Shown piece by piece: positions 1 through 12,334 of a stretch of 64,000 nt of DNA. The number at the start of each line of letters is the position of its first letter. Within the stretch, counting starts at the first letter, position 1. The notes under the pieces were generated by a model, which was not told where the DNA came from, searched no databases, and saw nothing but the letters and a program-made list of their open reading frames with translations. The translations under genes were made by a program, and so were the position numbers. This DNA is from Pyrenochaeta sp. MPI-SDFR-AT-0127 (Eukaryota; Ascomycota; Dothideomycetes; Pleosporales; Cucurbitariaceae): NCBI GenBank assembly GCA_020747015.1, contig JAGTJM010000014.1, positions 248,001 through 312,000 of the forward strand. Reading direction: 5' to 3'.

Positions 1-1511
1 ATGAGGTTGAGAGTGGGCAGAGGGCGACCGTGCTAGAAGCCAGTGGGCCCAGGGAAGAATGAGCGAAAGACTGGAGAAAAGGCCTTGAGTTCAGACGATC
101 GTTAAGTCCAGGCACAGGAAGATAGTCAGACACCGACCAAGGATTCGGGCGGACGTGTCGGGGCCAACAAGCGGGTTGCGCAACGGTACCTTTTACCGCC
201 GTATCTGAGCAACAATGATTGTCGCACGTCCCGGCCATGGCGTTATTGGCCTGGCAAAGATACTTATCAGGGATTCCCAACCCCAACTCCACAGGATTAC
301 ACTACTGCACCATCTGTTGTGCCCTGACGCAGAGGACTGGGGTCAACGCGCGGGCCGTGAGCAATTCGGAATGGCTCCCATGCCGCTGGGGCTTTTTGAG
401 CGCATACGTGGTAGAAAGAACGCAGCATATCTCAAACTGACAACTCCTTGACCGCAAAAAGAAAGCCAACCGTCGTCACACCAGCACAGGCTGCCAGTTC
501 ATTGAGCGCTGTAACCCCTGGCATCTCTGCCCAACTCTTGCCAGGGATTATTGTGGCTTACTATCGCTCGTGATGGGGTGGCTTCTAGTGGTCATGGGGA
601 CTGCAAAGGGTTTACCGACTTGTGGCCGCCATGTTTACGGTGTTCAGGAGGGGGGGTGAACCATATCGGTTGGTCTTGGTGATTATCTAAGTTTATGCTT
701 TGGGGCTGTTCCAACAAATCACACCACACTGGTACTGGACAAGGAAAGAAAATGGACTGGCGACACTGATTGACGGAACGGCGCAATATCGGCTGCCTGC
801 ATGGATGGCCTGACAAGTTACGTCCAGGGTATATGTGACGGCTCACCGGGCTCTTCGTTTCGTGGAGATGCACACGCGGGTGTCCGTGCCCTGACCCTTG
901 CCTTCACCAGTCAGGATGCAGGCTGATCTGCATCGGTTGTTCCTGACGAGCATGACTAGGACAGAATGCCCCTGACTCGGTTCCGCAAGCCACGATGGCA
1001 CAAGGCTAGATCTCGACCTCTGAGTACGAACGCAGAATTTCCACTACACGACGCTTTAACGTCGCGGAAATGGCTTGTGGCACGCTGGAGTCAGCGTCAA
1101 TGGCTTACATGCTACCATTTTCCGATTGACAGCTCGTCAAGCAAACTTTAATTCCGGCGATACTTTCTGCCTTCGCTCGCTTGCTGTGTCCTTCTGGAGA
1201 CTTCTCACCCCACTAACACCTTTGACTTTCCTACCAGCCAAGCATTTAGTTCAAGTCTCGCTACCGTTGCCCTATTGCAGTACATTGCAGATCCGTCGTT
1301 CATGGCTGGCCGGCTGACATCTCGAACGATCTCCTTGTTGAATTGAGCCGGTTGAGTTCCGTGGTTCGGGAGTGGATGTATGCTTGCTTCTAGTTGTATT
1401 TCTATATGGCCGTAAGATTCGAGTAGTCCTAATTGCGGATAGTAATCTCTCGTGCTTTAATGTTGAACTTCTGAGCTCTCAGGAGGAGTTTTACATTCCT
1501 TTCCCAACGCA
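1..1511. other. Intergenic / upstream region of the purine permease
   Basis: No convincing coding region is seen; the small open frames lack splice partners or recognisable domains. GATA-factor-type hexamers occur at 258-263 (AGATAC, weak), 264-269 (TGATAA on the minus strand) and 683-688 (AGATAA on the minus strand). AreA-type GATA factors control purine transporters in Aspergillus, so these could be functional, but the sites are far upstream and short enough to arise by chance. No palindromic UaY-type site was noticed. Confidence 0.4.
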
Positions 1512-3650
1512 ATGGAGGCCATTCGTAGCTCGGTCGAGTCATTCAATGTGTACATTGGCCGATCAACCTTTGGGCGTATCTTTCGTCTTGATGGCTGTGG
1601 GCATGTGAGTGCCCATTGTGAACATGGCAAGTCCTAAGCCCTGTGCTGACAAGTCACCCAGGAGAAGGAAATCAAGAGCACGAGGTTCACTACCGAACTG
1701 CGCGCGGGATTGACCACGTTCTTTACTATGGCGTACATTATCGCCGTGAATGTAAGCGTTAATCATGCTGTCCAAGACGAGTCACATTACTAACCATAGT
1801 CAGGCGTCCATTCTCTCGGCCACAGGCGGAAACTGCGTGTGCAATGATCCTACCGATCCATTATGCGAGATGAATGTTGAGTACGGGGCTTGCGTCCAAG
1901 GTAAATTCTTCATACTCCATTGTTTGAAAATACTAACCTCAAAATAGATCTCAAACGCTCTCTGATCACCACTACGGCTGCTATTGCGGGCCTGTCGTCC
2001 TTCTCGTTTGGCTTCCTCACAAACATGCCTGTTTGTTTGGCACCTGGCATGGGACTAAACGCTTACTTCGCCTTCCAGATTGTTGGCTACCATGGAAGCG
2101 GGATTATCTCATACAATCTTGCCCTCACCGCAGTCTTCATTGAGGGCTTCATCTTCATCTTTCTCTCCTTGATAGGCATGCGTCAATGGCTTGTCAAGAC
2201 CATTCCAGTATCATTAAAGATCGCAGCTGCCTGTGGTATCGGGTTGTTCCTTGCAGAGATTGGTCTGAGTGGCAGCTCCGGGATCGGTGCTATCAGTGGC
2301 GGAAAAAACACACCTCTTGAAATCGCAGGGTGTTCAGAACAATACAAAGTTGACGGGAGATGCGAAAGCCATCAGATGAGCTCGCCGACTGTCAGTTGAA
2401 AATTTCTTCCTGCATGACAAATTCTGATCAAACATGTACAGATGTGGCTCGGGATTATGGCTGGCGGTATCCTCACCGCGTATTTGATGGCTTATAAAGT
2501 CAAGAGCGCCATGATCGCTGGAATTCTTCTCGTTTCGATCATATCATGGCCGTAAGTAATGAGCCTGGACATTTTCTCCAGTAAGCTGACTTCTCCCTAG
2601 CCGAGGAACAGCTGTGACCTTCTTCCCTGACAATGAGCTTGGCGATGCAGGTTGGGGCTTCTTCAAGAAAGTCGTCTATTTCCATCCTATCAAAACTCTG
2701 AATGTGCTGGACTGGAATATTACAGACGCGCCAGGTCGATTCGCACTCGCGCTCTTCACGTTCCTCTACGTGGACATTATCGACTGCACAGCTACACTCT
2801 ACAGTATGGCCCGCTTCTCTGGCGTCGTAGACTCAGAGACAGGAGACTTTCCTCGATCAACGCTTGCTTACTGCACAGATGCATTGTGCATTTCAATTGG
2901 TGCCCTTCTAGGTACCTCTCCTGTTACGGCGTTCATCGAGTCTGGAGCTGGAATTGCTGAAGGAGGCAAGACCGGGTTGACCGCAATGACGTGCGGAATC
3001 TGCTTCTTCATCTCCATGTTTTTTGCTCCCATCTTCGCCTCGATCCCGCCTTGGGCTACAGGATGCACACTGGTACTTGTAAGCAACTACCTGCCGTCTC
3101 GTCGATCCTCGCTAACAGCAACTTAGATCGGCTGTCTCATGATGCGCCAGATCGTGTCCATAAATTGGCGCTACATAGGCGACGCTGTGCCCGCCTTCGT
3201 CACCGTGATGTTCATCCCCTTCGGCTACAGCGCCGCTTATGGCCTCATCGCTGGCCTATTGGTTTACACAGCGCTCAACGGCTTGATCTACATCACCAAG
3301 CTCGTGTCTCGCGGATACATCGTCCCTGATGACGAGAACAATCGCGAGTACTGGACCAGTAAGTTCGCCCTAGCATGGGGGTCCCTTGTGCATGAAAGCT
3401 AACGCTATAAACAGTTAAACCACACGGCAGACTTCCCTGGTTTATTACGGCTAGTCAGGCACTAGCGGGCCAACTTGGCCATGGCATCAGCAAGAACAAG
3501 GCCGACGACACCTCTGTGCGGAGTGGCGAGTCAAGCTGGAAATACCACGATCGACTCCATTCCAATAGTTCAAACCGCGAGCTAGAAACCGTCGCTGCTC
3601 CTCCGCTTCCCACAAACCCAAATCTAGAAAAGGTACATCAACGGACGTAA
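1512..3650 (+). CDS. azgA: AzgA-type purine (adenine/guanine/hypoxanthine) permease
   Basis: Eight exons (1512-1604, 1662-1751, 1804-1900, 1948-2390, 2442-2551, 2601-3078, 3127-3358, 3415-3650) join in frame to 592 residues, close to the usual length of fungal AzgA (about 580). The N-terminus has the family-like stretch FNVYIGRSTFGRIFRLDG, followed by ELRAGLTTFFTMAYIIAVN and a Cys-containing loop (GGNCVCND). Many hydrophobic helices follow, including NMPVCLAPGMGLNAYFAF and TSPVTAFIESGAGIAEGGKTGL, which are hallmark NCS2/AzgA-like substrate-domain segments. Known members are plasma-membrane proton symporters for purines. Intron 4 has a GTCAGT donor at 2391, weaker than the others, but removing it is required to join the conserved frames. 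The start is the first ATG that gives the family N-terminus. Function is confident; substrate range is inferred from family. Confidence 0.93.
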
Positions 3651-6600
3651 GGGAAGTATCACAGGATGTTCGTGTGGCGGTATTCTGGTCCTGGTCGCCC
3701 TCGCATCGGTGTGCAAAGGATCGGCGCATGGCTGTTATGGATTTCGCAGGTTTGCCCGTATGAGGCCGCTGTACATTTATTTTTTCGTTACAGGCAAGCA
3801 TACCAAAATGGACCTTCTCCGGCTCACCGCAAATGCGCCGTTGAAGTCGGCTTTTCTTATCACCCGCGCTATGCGCAAGCGCAACTCCTTCACGAAATCA
3901 ATGCTTATCTTAAAGCGTCCTTCTCCGTTGCAGTTGCAACTGTAATGTGCTCCACATTGTGTGCGGTCTGCTACCAATTCTGTAACTGCTAGTTCCCCCT
4001 CCAACTGAAACACTACCGGCAACTAAGCTCGATAGCCGATAGCGGGTGGTCGGGAAGTTCCCTCACCCACACTTAGGCAAGTCATGAGCGGAACAAGGGT
4101 AGTAATTCTCCTTGCGTAATTCGCGTTGATCTTTGTGTGCGATGTTGATCTTCTAGTCACACCTCGCATCCCTTGAAACGTAGAGAAGGTAACTGGGCCG
4201 TTGAATAGCACAATATATGACGTAGTAGGACTTGGAACTGGGAACTTTTCCTGAGTCTTTGCAACTGCCGGCGCTATGATGATGTTCACTAGCGTTCCCT
4301 GTCCCTCCTAGTTCGTCTTTCGCAAGTATACTTTCGTCCCACCCCTTGACCATAATGGCCCGTCTTAAGACGTTGCCGCCAGCGTCGCCAGAAAATTGCG
4401 TGTGCCCTGAGTAAGTATGCCGCTACATCTAGATCACTACGCGTCCTTGGTTTCAACTTTGCCATCCTCCCGTGCCCACACCACGACGGGCCGTAAACCC
4501 ACCAACAGTTTCGACATCAGGGTCAATCCTTTCCATTATTGCCGAGCTCAGCCCCTGTAACTCAAGTCACCAGCACTTGGTCCCTGGCCGTCCACGCACT
4601 GGGTTCAGTAGACGTTCCCAACAACAAAAACAATGTGATACCCCGCAACATGTTATCCTAGTTCAGGGTGTAGTGGCTTAAACCTGGGCTGCTTGCTCAG
4701 GGCGGACAGGACAACCCAACATCTCCCTGTTCGACCATTATCTGAATTGAGTGCCGAGGGTGTGCTTGACGGTTGTATTGATGAAATCCCTGTCCAGAGG
4801 GGGAGGTACCGTTCATCGTCCAATTCACTCTGATTGACACACAAAAAGCAAGTCGAATGTACCTAGCGATATTTCGATATTGATGGCAGAAGAAGGAAAA
4901 CAACATATAGTTCAACGTGTTGGGTTCCGAAATGGAAGAAGCAAAGTGAAGGCTGACGGGAAACCGTCCGAGTCATCCAATGGGTGCTTCCACCTTACCC
5001 CGAACCCTCAAAAGCAACACCAACTGTTTGCTGACACAATTAAAGAGCCTTATGGCCTAACGGCAATGAATCTGATACCGGAACTTGCTTCTTCCCTCGT
5101 GGTGGCTTTTGCAAGACCATTCACTGCAAGCTTGGAAGCACAGCAAACGGACTTTTCACCAAGCTAGTAATCGAACGTGCAGTTGGATTGATATTCCTAA
5201 CATGCTTATCCCTGGCAGCGACGATCATGTTACGCAGTGGAAATGCATCACAATTGCCCTGAACGCTAATGGCGAAACCAGCTTCGTAATCTGCAGGGTC
5301 GAGATGTTGTACAGAGTCCAGGTGGCCGGAGAGAGCTGCATGGTTCACGGTTCCTTCGTCAAATCTTGAAAGTACACCAAGCTTCAGCCTTTCTCTCTAG
5401 GCACTCAGTCAAACACGTTCGCTCTCAATTGTTCATCCCTGCCCTTTTTGCGACAACTTACCGTCAAGCGCTCTTCTTAGACCTGTCACAATTTGCTCGC
5501 ACCCACTCGTCCACCCCCCTCACGACTCTTGACATCGGTCTGCCTAGCAAACCCAGCGATAACGCTGGGCCTTTATCTTTCTGCAACTTTATCACAGCTC
5601 TACCCGCCCCAGTCTGCCAGGGAGAGAGCGTCGGGCTTGGCAGGGACAACGGTGGTTGCACGACAGATGCCTGAGGTGGCTCCAGGGACAGCGAGGGTGG
5701 CAGCTGATGCTGCTGGTGGACATGGTTCAGGTTTGAGATCGGGAAAGTGGAGTCAGGCGCCTTGGACGAAAAGTCGTCTTCTGCGGTCTCGAGTCATTGC
5801 TTCTTTCGCGTTCGCAGGGTCAACGCATGGAACCCGATGGGCAGGTGCGATGCAGTACTCCATTGGGTACATCGAAGACGCGCTGAAGCTGCACTCGTGG
5901 GTCGATGCAGAAGCATTTAGAAGCGTCGATGCATTGGTGCAGCATGTGAGCCTTTACGACGAGTCAACTACTTGACACTTTGATTTTGCAGAGCATCCAT
6001 AACTTCTTTCATCAGTTGCGGCCGCAAGTCCGTCTATTGTGTGCTAAATCGTGACAGTGACTGGCCTTGCAGTGTCATTGTTCGAACCCATGCCTCCGTT
6101 CATTATAGCTATCCACTATGGGACATCATAACCTGCTCTTCGCTCCCTTGAGGCAAGGCTAGAACGTGTCAGGTGAGCAACCTTCTCCAGAATCTCGAGT
6201 CGCTCCTCCCTCCCCATTTGCTGCAAACAGATTGCTGTACAAATAAGCACCTTACCTTCACACGAAATTTGGCTCCACTATAGATGGGCTCGAGAGACTC
6301 AGGAGGTAGAGGAACATATCACAAATGTCGATGCGCTGGCCACAGCAGCACAATGTTAAAGCCATGTCGAAATTTCGCCGCATCAGGGTTGCATCGGGAG
6401 GGTCAAGCTCCACATCCTCCACTACGCCGATTATCCCATCAGTAATATCCCGTACCAGCCTTGCTGATGCGGCGTATGTACGCAAAGTGGGATCTTACAT
6501 GTTGTACTCATGTCCAAGCAACGCTGTGTGACGACACTGTACGGCCACCAGGATAGGAAAGCTTTAAGACATTCGACGTGTCTTTTAATTTAAGATTCAC

Positions 6601-6775
6601 TCTGTGGTAATACTGCATGCTCCTCATGACGGGTATGATTCCTAGAGTTTAAAGCGTAGCTGTGACGGTAGGTAAGACATCATCTATCACTCGTGTAGAT
6701 ATCCGATTGTTCATTCTGAGGTTATGAGAGGAACAGAGCGCTTCAGTGGGCTCTAGTAATCGTGTTTATGCCATC
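3651..6775. other. Gene-poor gap of 3.1 kb
   Basis: Only short overlapping open frames are present, the longest being 160 codons on the plus strand at 5493-5975. Its composition is low in recognisable motifs and it has no clear splice partners. I see no transposase, reverse transcriptase, terminal repeats or tRNA-like boxes. It separates the permease from the P450 gene, both of which end towards it. It may hold non-coding transcripts or decayed sequence, but nothing can be supported from the sequence alone. Confidence 0.5.
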
Positions 6776-8480
6776 TTAGATCTCAAACTTTGCGAGTAGC
6801 TCTCTCGCCGCGACGAAATCCTTCTCAATAACACTCTGTCGACCTGGCCTCACAATCACCTCGCACTTGAAGTCCCTCGGCACCCGAATAGCGCCGTCCA
6901 CATAGCCAGTTCGTGGTTCTACATCTACTGGCATATCGATTCTCTCACGGAACTCGAAAGCCCACAAAAGCTTCACGACGGCGACGAACAATGTCCGCTC
7001 CGCCTGATGAATACCAGGACATAGGCGGCGCCCAGCACCGTATAAATAATGGTCTCGATCAGAGAAATCAGGACTCGCGGCCCAGTAGGATGCAAGATTA
7101 TGGCGGTTCGTGTATCGATCTGGATCAAACTCGGACATTGGAAGTTCGGAGTTGTCTGACGAGGCAGGAGAATTGTTCAAGCCCCAAATGTTGATGAAAA
7201 CGATGGTGTCCTTCGGTATGATATAGCCATCGATCACGTCACCTGCTAGATGTAAACGCTCTTGAACGCTCTTGAACATGAAGCATTATCATCATGGCAT
7301 ACCAGTGGTTGTCGCATGAGGTACTACAGAGACAACAGGTCTCCATCTCATGGTTTCCTTGACGATTTGAGAAATGTATGGCAACTGCTCATAGTCCTCC
7401 CATCGTGGCGACCTTTCCTTTCCAATGACTTTGTCGATGGCTTGCTGTGCTCGCTCTTGGACATGAGGATGCTTGAGCATGGCTTGAATGAATACGAGCA
7501 GCACAGAAGCTGGTGTATCACTCCCTCCATCGACTATTGCGCCAGCGAAGACTATAAGATCTTCTTGCTTGAAGTCAAGGCCCTGCTCACATTGGTCAAA
7601 GAGGTAATCGCAAAAACTTTCGGCAACGATACCGCATTCCCTTCGCTTCAGTACGGGCTCTGCTAGCTTTGAGAAGCAAGACTTGAGTGTTTTACCCGTC
7701 TCTTCAGCCCTGCTCTTCCAGTCCTTCCACCGTCCGACCCAAAGTTTTTCTGGAATGTATTGAAGGAATGGCAAAAGATCCATGGGCGGTGTTGCACCAG
7801 CCTCCAATAATGAGCTCCATTTCTGGACCGCCTCCCAATGTTTCTTAAGGTGCTCTGTGTCCGCATGCTTTGTTCTAGTGCCAAACACGATGCTCATGAT
7901 AATGCTGTTGCTGAACCTTTTCGGATGCATCATTACCTTGTCAGGCTCCGTGCAAAAGTCCGACAACATCTGGCTAGCCTCCGCTTCTACCAACCCCATA
8001 TACCTCTGCTCCACACGAGCTTCGTTGAAGTGATGCATAATGAGTTTCCTGCACAGACGTAGCCTGTCGGAATACGGCAAAAAGACTATGTTAGAGTCTC
8101 CTGGTGTGAGGTAAGTTTTGCCAATGAATGACTGCGGACGACTGTTGTAGATGGCACCTCTTTTGTCAAACAGCTCTCGAATCAGGCGACGGTCTGTGAG
8201 AACGATTGCGGTACCGTAGGCGAGTTTCAGACTGTATATACCACCATACTGCTGCGCCCATTCTGTGAATTGAAAGTGTATGTTTGTGGTTGGGAATTCG
8301 AGTAGATTTCCGAGGATGGGTCTTGTGGGTGGACCTGGTAGAGGAAGTCAGTGCAATGGCGTTGTCCAGGGGCAAGATAGCAATACCTGGTGGTAAACCT
8401 CGATCCCTCTTGCCTATTCTGAGGAGGTACACCAAAGCTACCACAATGGTTCCAAAAACGACGAAAGATAGGACGGCCAT
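6776..8480 (-). CDS. Cytochrome P450 monooxygenase
   Basis: Three exons (8480-8387, 8334-7303, 7242-6776) give 530 residues, normal for a fungal microsomal P450. An N-terminal membrane anchor (about residues 3-20) is followed by basic residues and the proline-rich hinge GLPPGPPTRPILGN, which is rebuilt only when the first 52-nt intron is removed. The I-helix oxygen-activation motif is seen as AGAIVDGGSDTPAS, the ExxR motif as ETMR, and the haem loop as YGAGRRLCPG with the axial Cys. The final intron acceptor was placed at the CAG that restores the usual spacing between PHATT and DGYIIPKDT. The sequence style resembles O-methylsterigmatocystin oxidoreductase-like (CYP64/CYP620-type) enzymes, but no biosynthetic cluster surrounds it, so the substrate is unknown. 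It acts at the ER with a reductase partner. Confidence 0.92.
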
Positions 8481-8824
8481 GATGAGAGCTGCTTATCAAG
8501 AGTTTCCCAGATCAAATGAACGAGCAATGAAGGAGTTAAAATGAACCCACTGGCTCTTTCTGTTACTTTAAGAAGGGTGGGAGAACTGTTTACGCGCGGG
8601 GTTTGTGCGCAGGGTCTGTGGTTCCACAGCGTGATGCGGGTGGAATGGGGGGCTGGCCTAGATGATCGAAGCCTGAAAGCTAGATGATGGAAGGCGAGAA
8701 ATAAGATTGGATTGTTTGTTAGCTCGAAGTGAACGAATATGCAGAAATCTCCATAAAATGCAAACTAATTGGGTATACAAATCTCGTGTCACTCGACCAT
8801 ATGCTTCCCTCGCCTAGTACAAGC
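8481..8824. other. P450 upstream / Cys-rich gene downstream spacer
   Basis: This 344-base spacer carries the presumed P450 promoter and the 3' end of the upstream minus-strand gene. No distinct motif or coding frame was recognised. Confidence 0.4.
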
Positions 8825-9334
8825 TTACAACAGTGCACCCGCAAGGGTAGAAATGATTATCATACCCAACATACCCAAGCCAGCCTTGCTCACACTTTGG
8901 GGTGCGAAAACAGCTGGCGCAGCACCAGTGCTCTGCGCTGAACCAGATGGTCCAGTAGTACTCGCGGCGCTACCACTTGCCCTCGACCCACTGCTCGTAG
9001 CGCTTGCACTCGAGCTTGGTTTGGCCGTCGCTGTCGCAGTGTTGTTCCCGCTGCAGAAGATGTTGCTCGGATTCACACCTCCATCCATGAAGCATTTCTG
9101 CAGATCAGCGACCGACTGGTCGACTGAGAGGCAATAATAGCCACACGAGCCATTGAATTCTTCGACAGATGTAGACTTGCAGCACGAGGATAGGACATCG
9201 GAGGTGTTCGATGGGATGCCAGTGGTACTACCCACAGCACAGAAGACGTCTTGGCTGGGAAATTGTGTAAAGTCTGCTGTGGAGCAGGAGGAGCTGCTCG
9301 GTGTCGCAAGCGCAGAAGAGACGACGGAAGACAT
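8825..9334 (-). CDS. Small Cys-rich, Ser/Thr-rich GPI-type surface protein
   Basis: Single-exon gene of 169 residues. The N-terminal half carries about eight cysteines (CSTADF, DVFCAV, SSCCKS, GSCGYYC, LQKCF, NIFCSG). A long Ser/Thr/Ala/Gly-rich spacer, likely O-glycosylated, follows, then a hydrophobic tail (GLGMLGMIIISTLAGALL) typical of a GPI-addition signal. Unusually, the N-terminus (MSSVVSSALATPSSSSC) is not a classical hydrophobic signal peptide. Either an upstream exon is missed or the protein enters the secretory route atypically; no convincing upstream exon was found. A TATA-like TTTATATC lies about 200 bases upstream on the coding strand. Homologous hypothetical proteins are common in Dothideomycetes; the function is unknown. 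Confidence 0.72.
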   Translation of the reverse strand: MSSVVSSALATPSSSSCSTADFTQFPSQDVFCAVGSTTGIPSNTSDVLSSCCKSTSVEEFNGSCGYYCLSVDQSVADLQKCFMDGGVNPSNIFCSGNNTATATAKPSSSASATSSGSRASGSAASTTGPSGSAQSTGAAPAVFAPQSVSKAGLGMLGMIIISTLAGALL

Positions 9335-10281
9335 GATTGTTTTATGGTTTTCGGCTCTGGTAAGAGTTAGGTTAAGCTGGAAAACGCCAACCGAAATATC
9401 TCACCGAATACGGGATTATGACAAGTGATATCTACGGCTTGATAACAAGGTGAAGTTTTGTTTTTTCTTAAAAGTGAGAGCAAGAGAGCAAGAATGAGGT
9501 CAGTGGAAGAAGAAATGAAGGAACAAGCCGATTGATATAAAGTTAAAATCGCTAGTCGTTGCCATTTAGTGTCTGTGACCCCATACTTTCAGCCAGCGGT
9601 ATCAGCCATCAGCCCAGCTGCGGTCGACGGAGGCTATGACGGTGCGGTGCGTGGCTCGACTTCGTTCTTCAGGAGATCCAGTCCGGGCTATTTTTGGATC
9701 CCGATGACGAAAAGTTCGGAACATTCATGCAAGACTGGCGATTAACCTACGAGAAAGTTTAGAATAGGAATGGCGGGACTGTCTCACGATGTGGTTGATG
9801 TTCGAGCTGAAGCGGAACTTGTGCTGCGGTGAGATCAGACTAATTGGCGCAATTTCTGAAAGAGGATAGCGCAAGGGGACTCTCTTCAGCCCTCAACGCT
9901 TTTGGCGAGAATGAATAGTGACACCAATTTTTGAAAAGGGAAAGTGGACGGGGACTCCTCCGGAAATACAGGTTCAGGGACTACTAGGACTCTTCGCATT
10001 TTTTCATGCCCTGGCCACATTACCTTTAAATAGCGGGGGAGAAGCTTCATTGCGCTCCTCTCTTACCAGCTCCTCGATTGACCGCGTTCTGGCCCCTGCA
10101 CAAGCTCAAATAAGGTTGTGAATGAATTATGAGAATCTGTTTATCTTTGGTGGACGAAGTCTGATGGAGCATATATGGGCAAACCCTCTTCGTATGCTTC
10201 CACTTCTATACATTACTAGCTCTTACTATCTATGATGAGTCTAGAAGCTTCAAGAGTTTCGTTGTTACTTGAAGCAGAAGT
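9335..10281. other. Intergenic spacer
   Basis: Holds the promoter of the Cys-rich gene, including a TATA-like box near 9533-9543 on the minus strand, and the 3' flank of the GH105 gene. No coding region or repeat recognised. Confidence 0.4.
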
Positions 10282-11497
10282 TTACAATCCGCCTGCTAAC
10301 TCCACCTCGGTAGCTGCAAACATGAACGGACCAGCACCCTTTCCATCGTTAAGCGCCTTCTTGACACCAATGTAGTACTATGAACAATTAGCATGATCTC
10401 TAGAGTTGAAAAGTTCAGCTGGAACTCACCTGGTATGTCGCGTTTCCGCTCAGGCTGCCAACCTCGACCGTACCCGTCCAGCTTAACGTTCCGTTAGTCT
10501 CGTACTGCACGAAATCATCCAACATCAGATCCCACGCCTTGGTGGCGGTTTTCTTGTAGGCCTTGTCTAACAAGCCAAGCCTGATACCCTTCAGATAACC
10601 ATATGTGAACATGGCGGTGGCACTCGACTCAATATAGTTACCGGCCATGCCAGGGTAAGGTTCGTCCATCACAAGCCACCATCCGCCGCTCACATCCTGT
10701 GCCTTCTTGACGCCGTCCGCGAGGGTAGTGAGGTAGTTTAGAAGACGAGAATAGGCAGGGTGACTACGAGGGTAGACCTCGAGTACCTCAACCAACGCCA
10801 TAAAGTACCAACCTACAGCACGATCCCAAACATGGGGAGACGCACCAGTCACGGGGTCGGCCCAGACTGCCTTCTTGTCCTCGCTGTATCCATGCTGCAG
10901 CAGGTTGGAGGTGTGGTTCCTAGTGTGCTCCTCGATAAGATCGAATTGCAGCGCAATGTCGTTCCAGGCTGTCGTGTTCTGCGGCTCAAAGTATGAAGTG
11001 TATGTTGCGTAGAATGTATCTGCCATGTAGATGCCATCGAGCCACATCTGATTCTTGTAGATTGGATCACGATGCCAGAACCCTCCCTTTGGCGTTCGCG
11101 GCCACCTGTTCAACTGGTCCCTGAGTCCCTTGGCAGCAATCTCATACTTCTTAGCTTTGCGGCCTTCTGAGTTCCAGAAGTAGAGGATGTTGTTGCCAAT
11201 CCGGATATCGTCAAGTGTGTAGTAGGTTGAGTTCCATCCTTTCAGTGTACCATCTGACGCGACAATAGAGGACACCGCACCAGAGGCGTATGCCAAGAGG
11301 GTGGAGTTCTTCTGCGTTGTTGCGGCCTTTTGAATGCCTTCATGTATGACAGATGCGACGTAGTGGTTGTTGATCTTTTGTCCCTTGGACAGGAACGATG
11401 TTGCCATCCATGTTGAAAATGGATTTGTCGTATTCGCTGCCGCGACTGTTGTGCCTGTGCACGTGAGGAGTGCAAGGGTCAAGGCTGGAAGATGCAT
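10282..11497 (-). CDS. Secreted GH105 unsaturated rhamnogalacturonyl hydrolase
   Basis: Two exons (11497-10430 and 10377-10282) join to 387 residues. Without the 52-nt intron the frame ends early after TYQ; splicing adds about 31 residues (YYIGVKKALNDGKG...). A signal peptide is seen at residues 1-20 (MHLPALTLALLTCTGTTVAA). The family-defining segment QMWLDGIYMADTFYATY contains the likely catalytic Asp at residue 154, equivalent to the YteR Asp. WDRAVGWYFMALVEVL and GNYIESSATAMFTYGYLKG are (alpha/alpha)6-barrel segments of this family. The enzyme removes the unsaturated galacturonyl residue from oligosaccharides made by rhamnogalacturonan lyases, so it acts extracellularly in pectin breakdown. 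Several N-glycosylation sequons (NTT, NST, NHT, NGT, NAT) fit secretion. Confidence 0.92.
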
Positions 11498-12334
11498 CTT
11501 GAAGGAAACGGTACTATAGACAGGCCTTCAATATTAAAACACTTCTCAACTGGGGAAACAAAAACGAGAGACCCAAATCCAGATCTTATGGCTTTATGTA
11601 TTTATCTCAAATCCGCCACGCCACTGTTTGTTTGGGTTCGTCATGCCTTATGCGGAGCGACTACCGTTATTGCAATATATATCCATGTTCTTTGGTTGCT
11701 CAAAAGTAGCTAGGTCTCTCCACCCTCTGTTCCTGCAAACCACCTGGGGAAATTTCCGCGGGCGGAGTTTCATCCTATGTAGACATTTTCGGAAAGGATT
11801 AAGAGAAAACGTAATGCTTGGCAGCACTAAGACGGAGAAATTGCATGTAGGAATTCAACAACAAGAGTGACCAAGACACTTTGCTAAGATGTTAGATGAG
11901 TATCGGAGGAAAGGAGAGACGGAAGAGGCGCAAAATTTCGCCGTTGCGTGTCAATGCTTACAAGCATGCGAAAAAGCTTATCAGCAGTAGGTGGACATGT
12001 TTTGTGGAAAGGAGCTCAACCCTCCGCGGCTTAGCGCTCCGGCTTGAAACAATTGGGATTGAAAACATTGTTTCTCCCAAGAGTTCAATTAAATTTTCAT
12101 CGATTGACCCTGCGACAATATACAAGCACTGTTAAGCCTCGTCCTCTGACGTGTCTTTACACTCCTTGGCTTTGAGTGAAATGGATATCAAGAATTTGAT
12201 TCAGCTATGAGTTACAAGCTTCGGGGGTATCAAAAAGCTCTCTTGGTGCTCTTGTTCTCAACCCCATCCATAGCTTGTTGCCAGCTGTGCAGTCATAACA
12301 TATAATAGCAACGGACTTATAGGTCTCCCTCAAC
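11498..12334. other. GH105 promoter region and 3' flank of TLC gene
   Basis: No coding region supported. Short frames in both strands lack motifs. It should contain the regulatory sequence of the pectinase gene, but no specific regulator site was recognised. Confidence 0.4.

Noticed and set aside
5493..5975. 160-codon plus-strand frame
   Set aside because: No domain, no plausible upstream ATG context or introns; composition like surrounding non-coding DNA.
6085..6100. GTTCGAACC box suggesting a tRNA
   Set aside because: No matching A box, T-stem or acceptor stem could be formed around it; the same applies to the GGTTCGATCC at about 17704.
6776..11497. Possible secondary-metabolite cluster (P450 next to secreted enzymes)
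   Set aside because: No polyketide synthase, NRPS, terpene synthase, transporter or cluster regulator adjoins the P450; neighbours are a wall protein and a pectinase.
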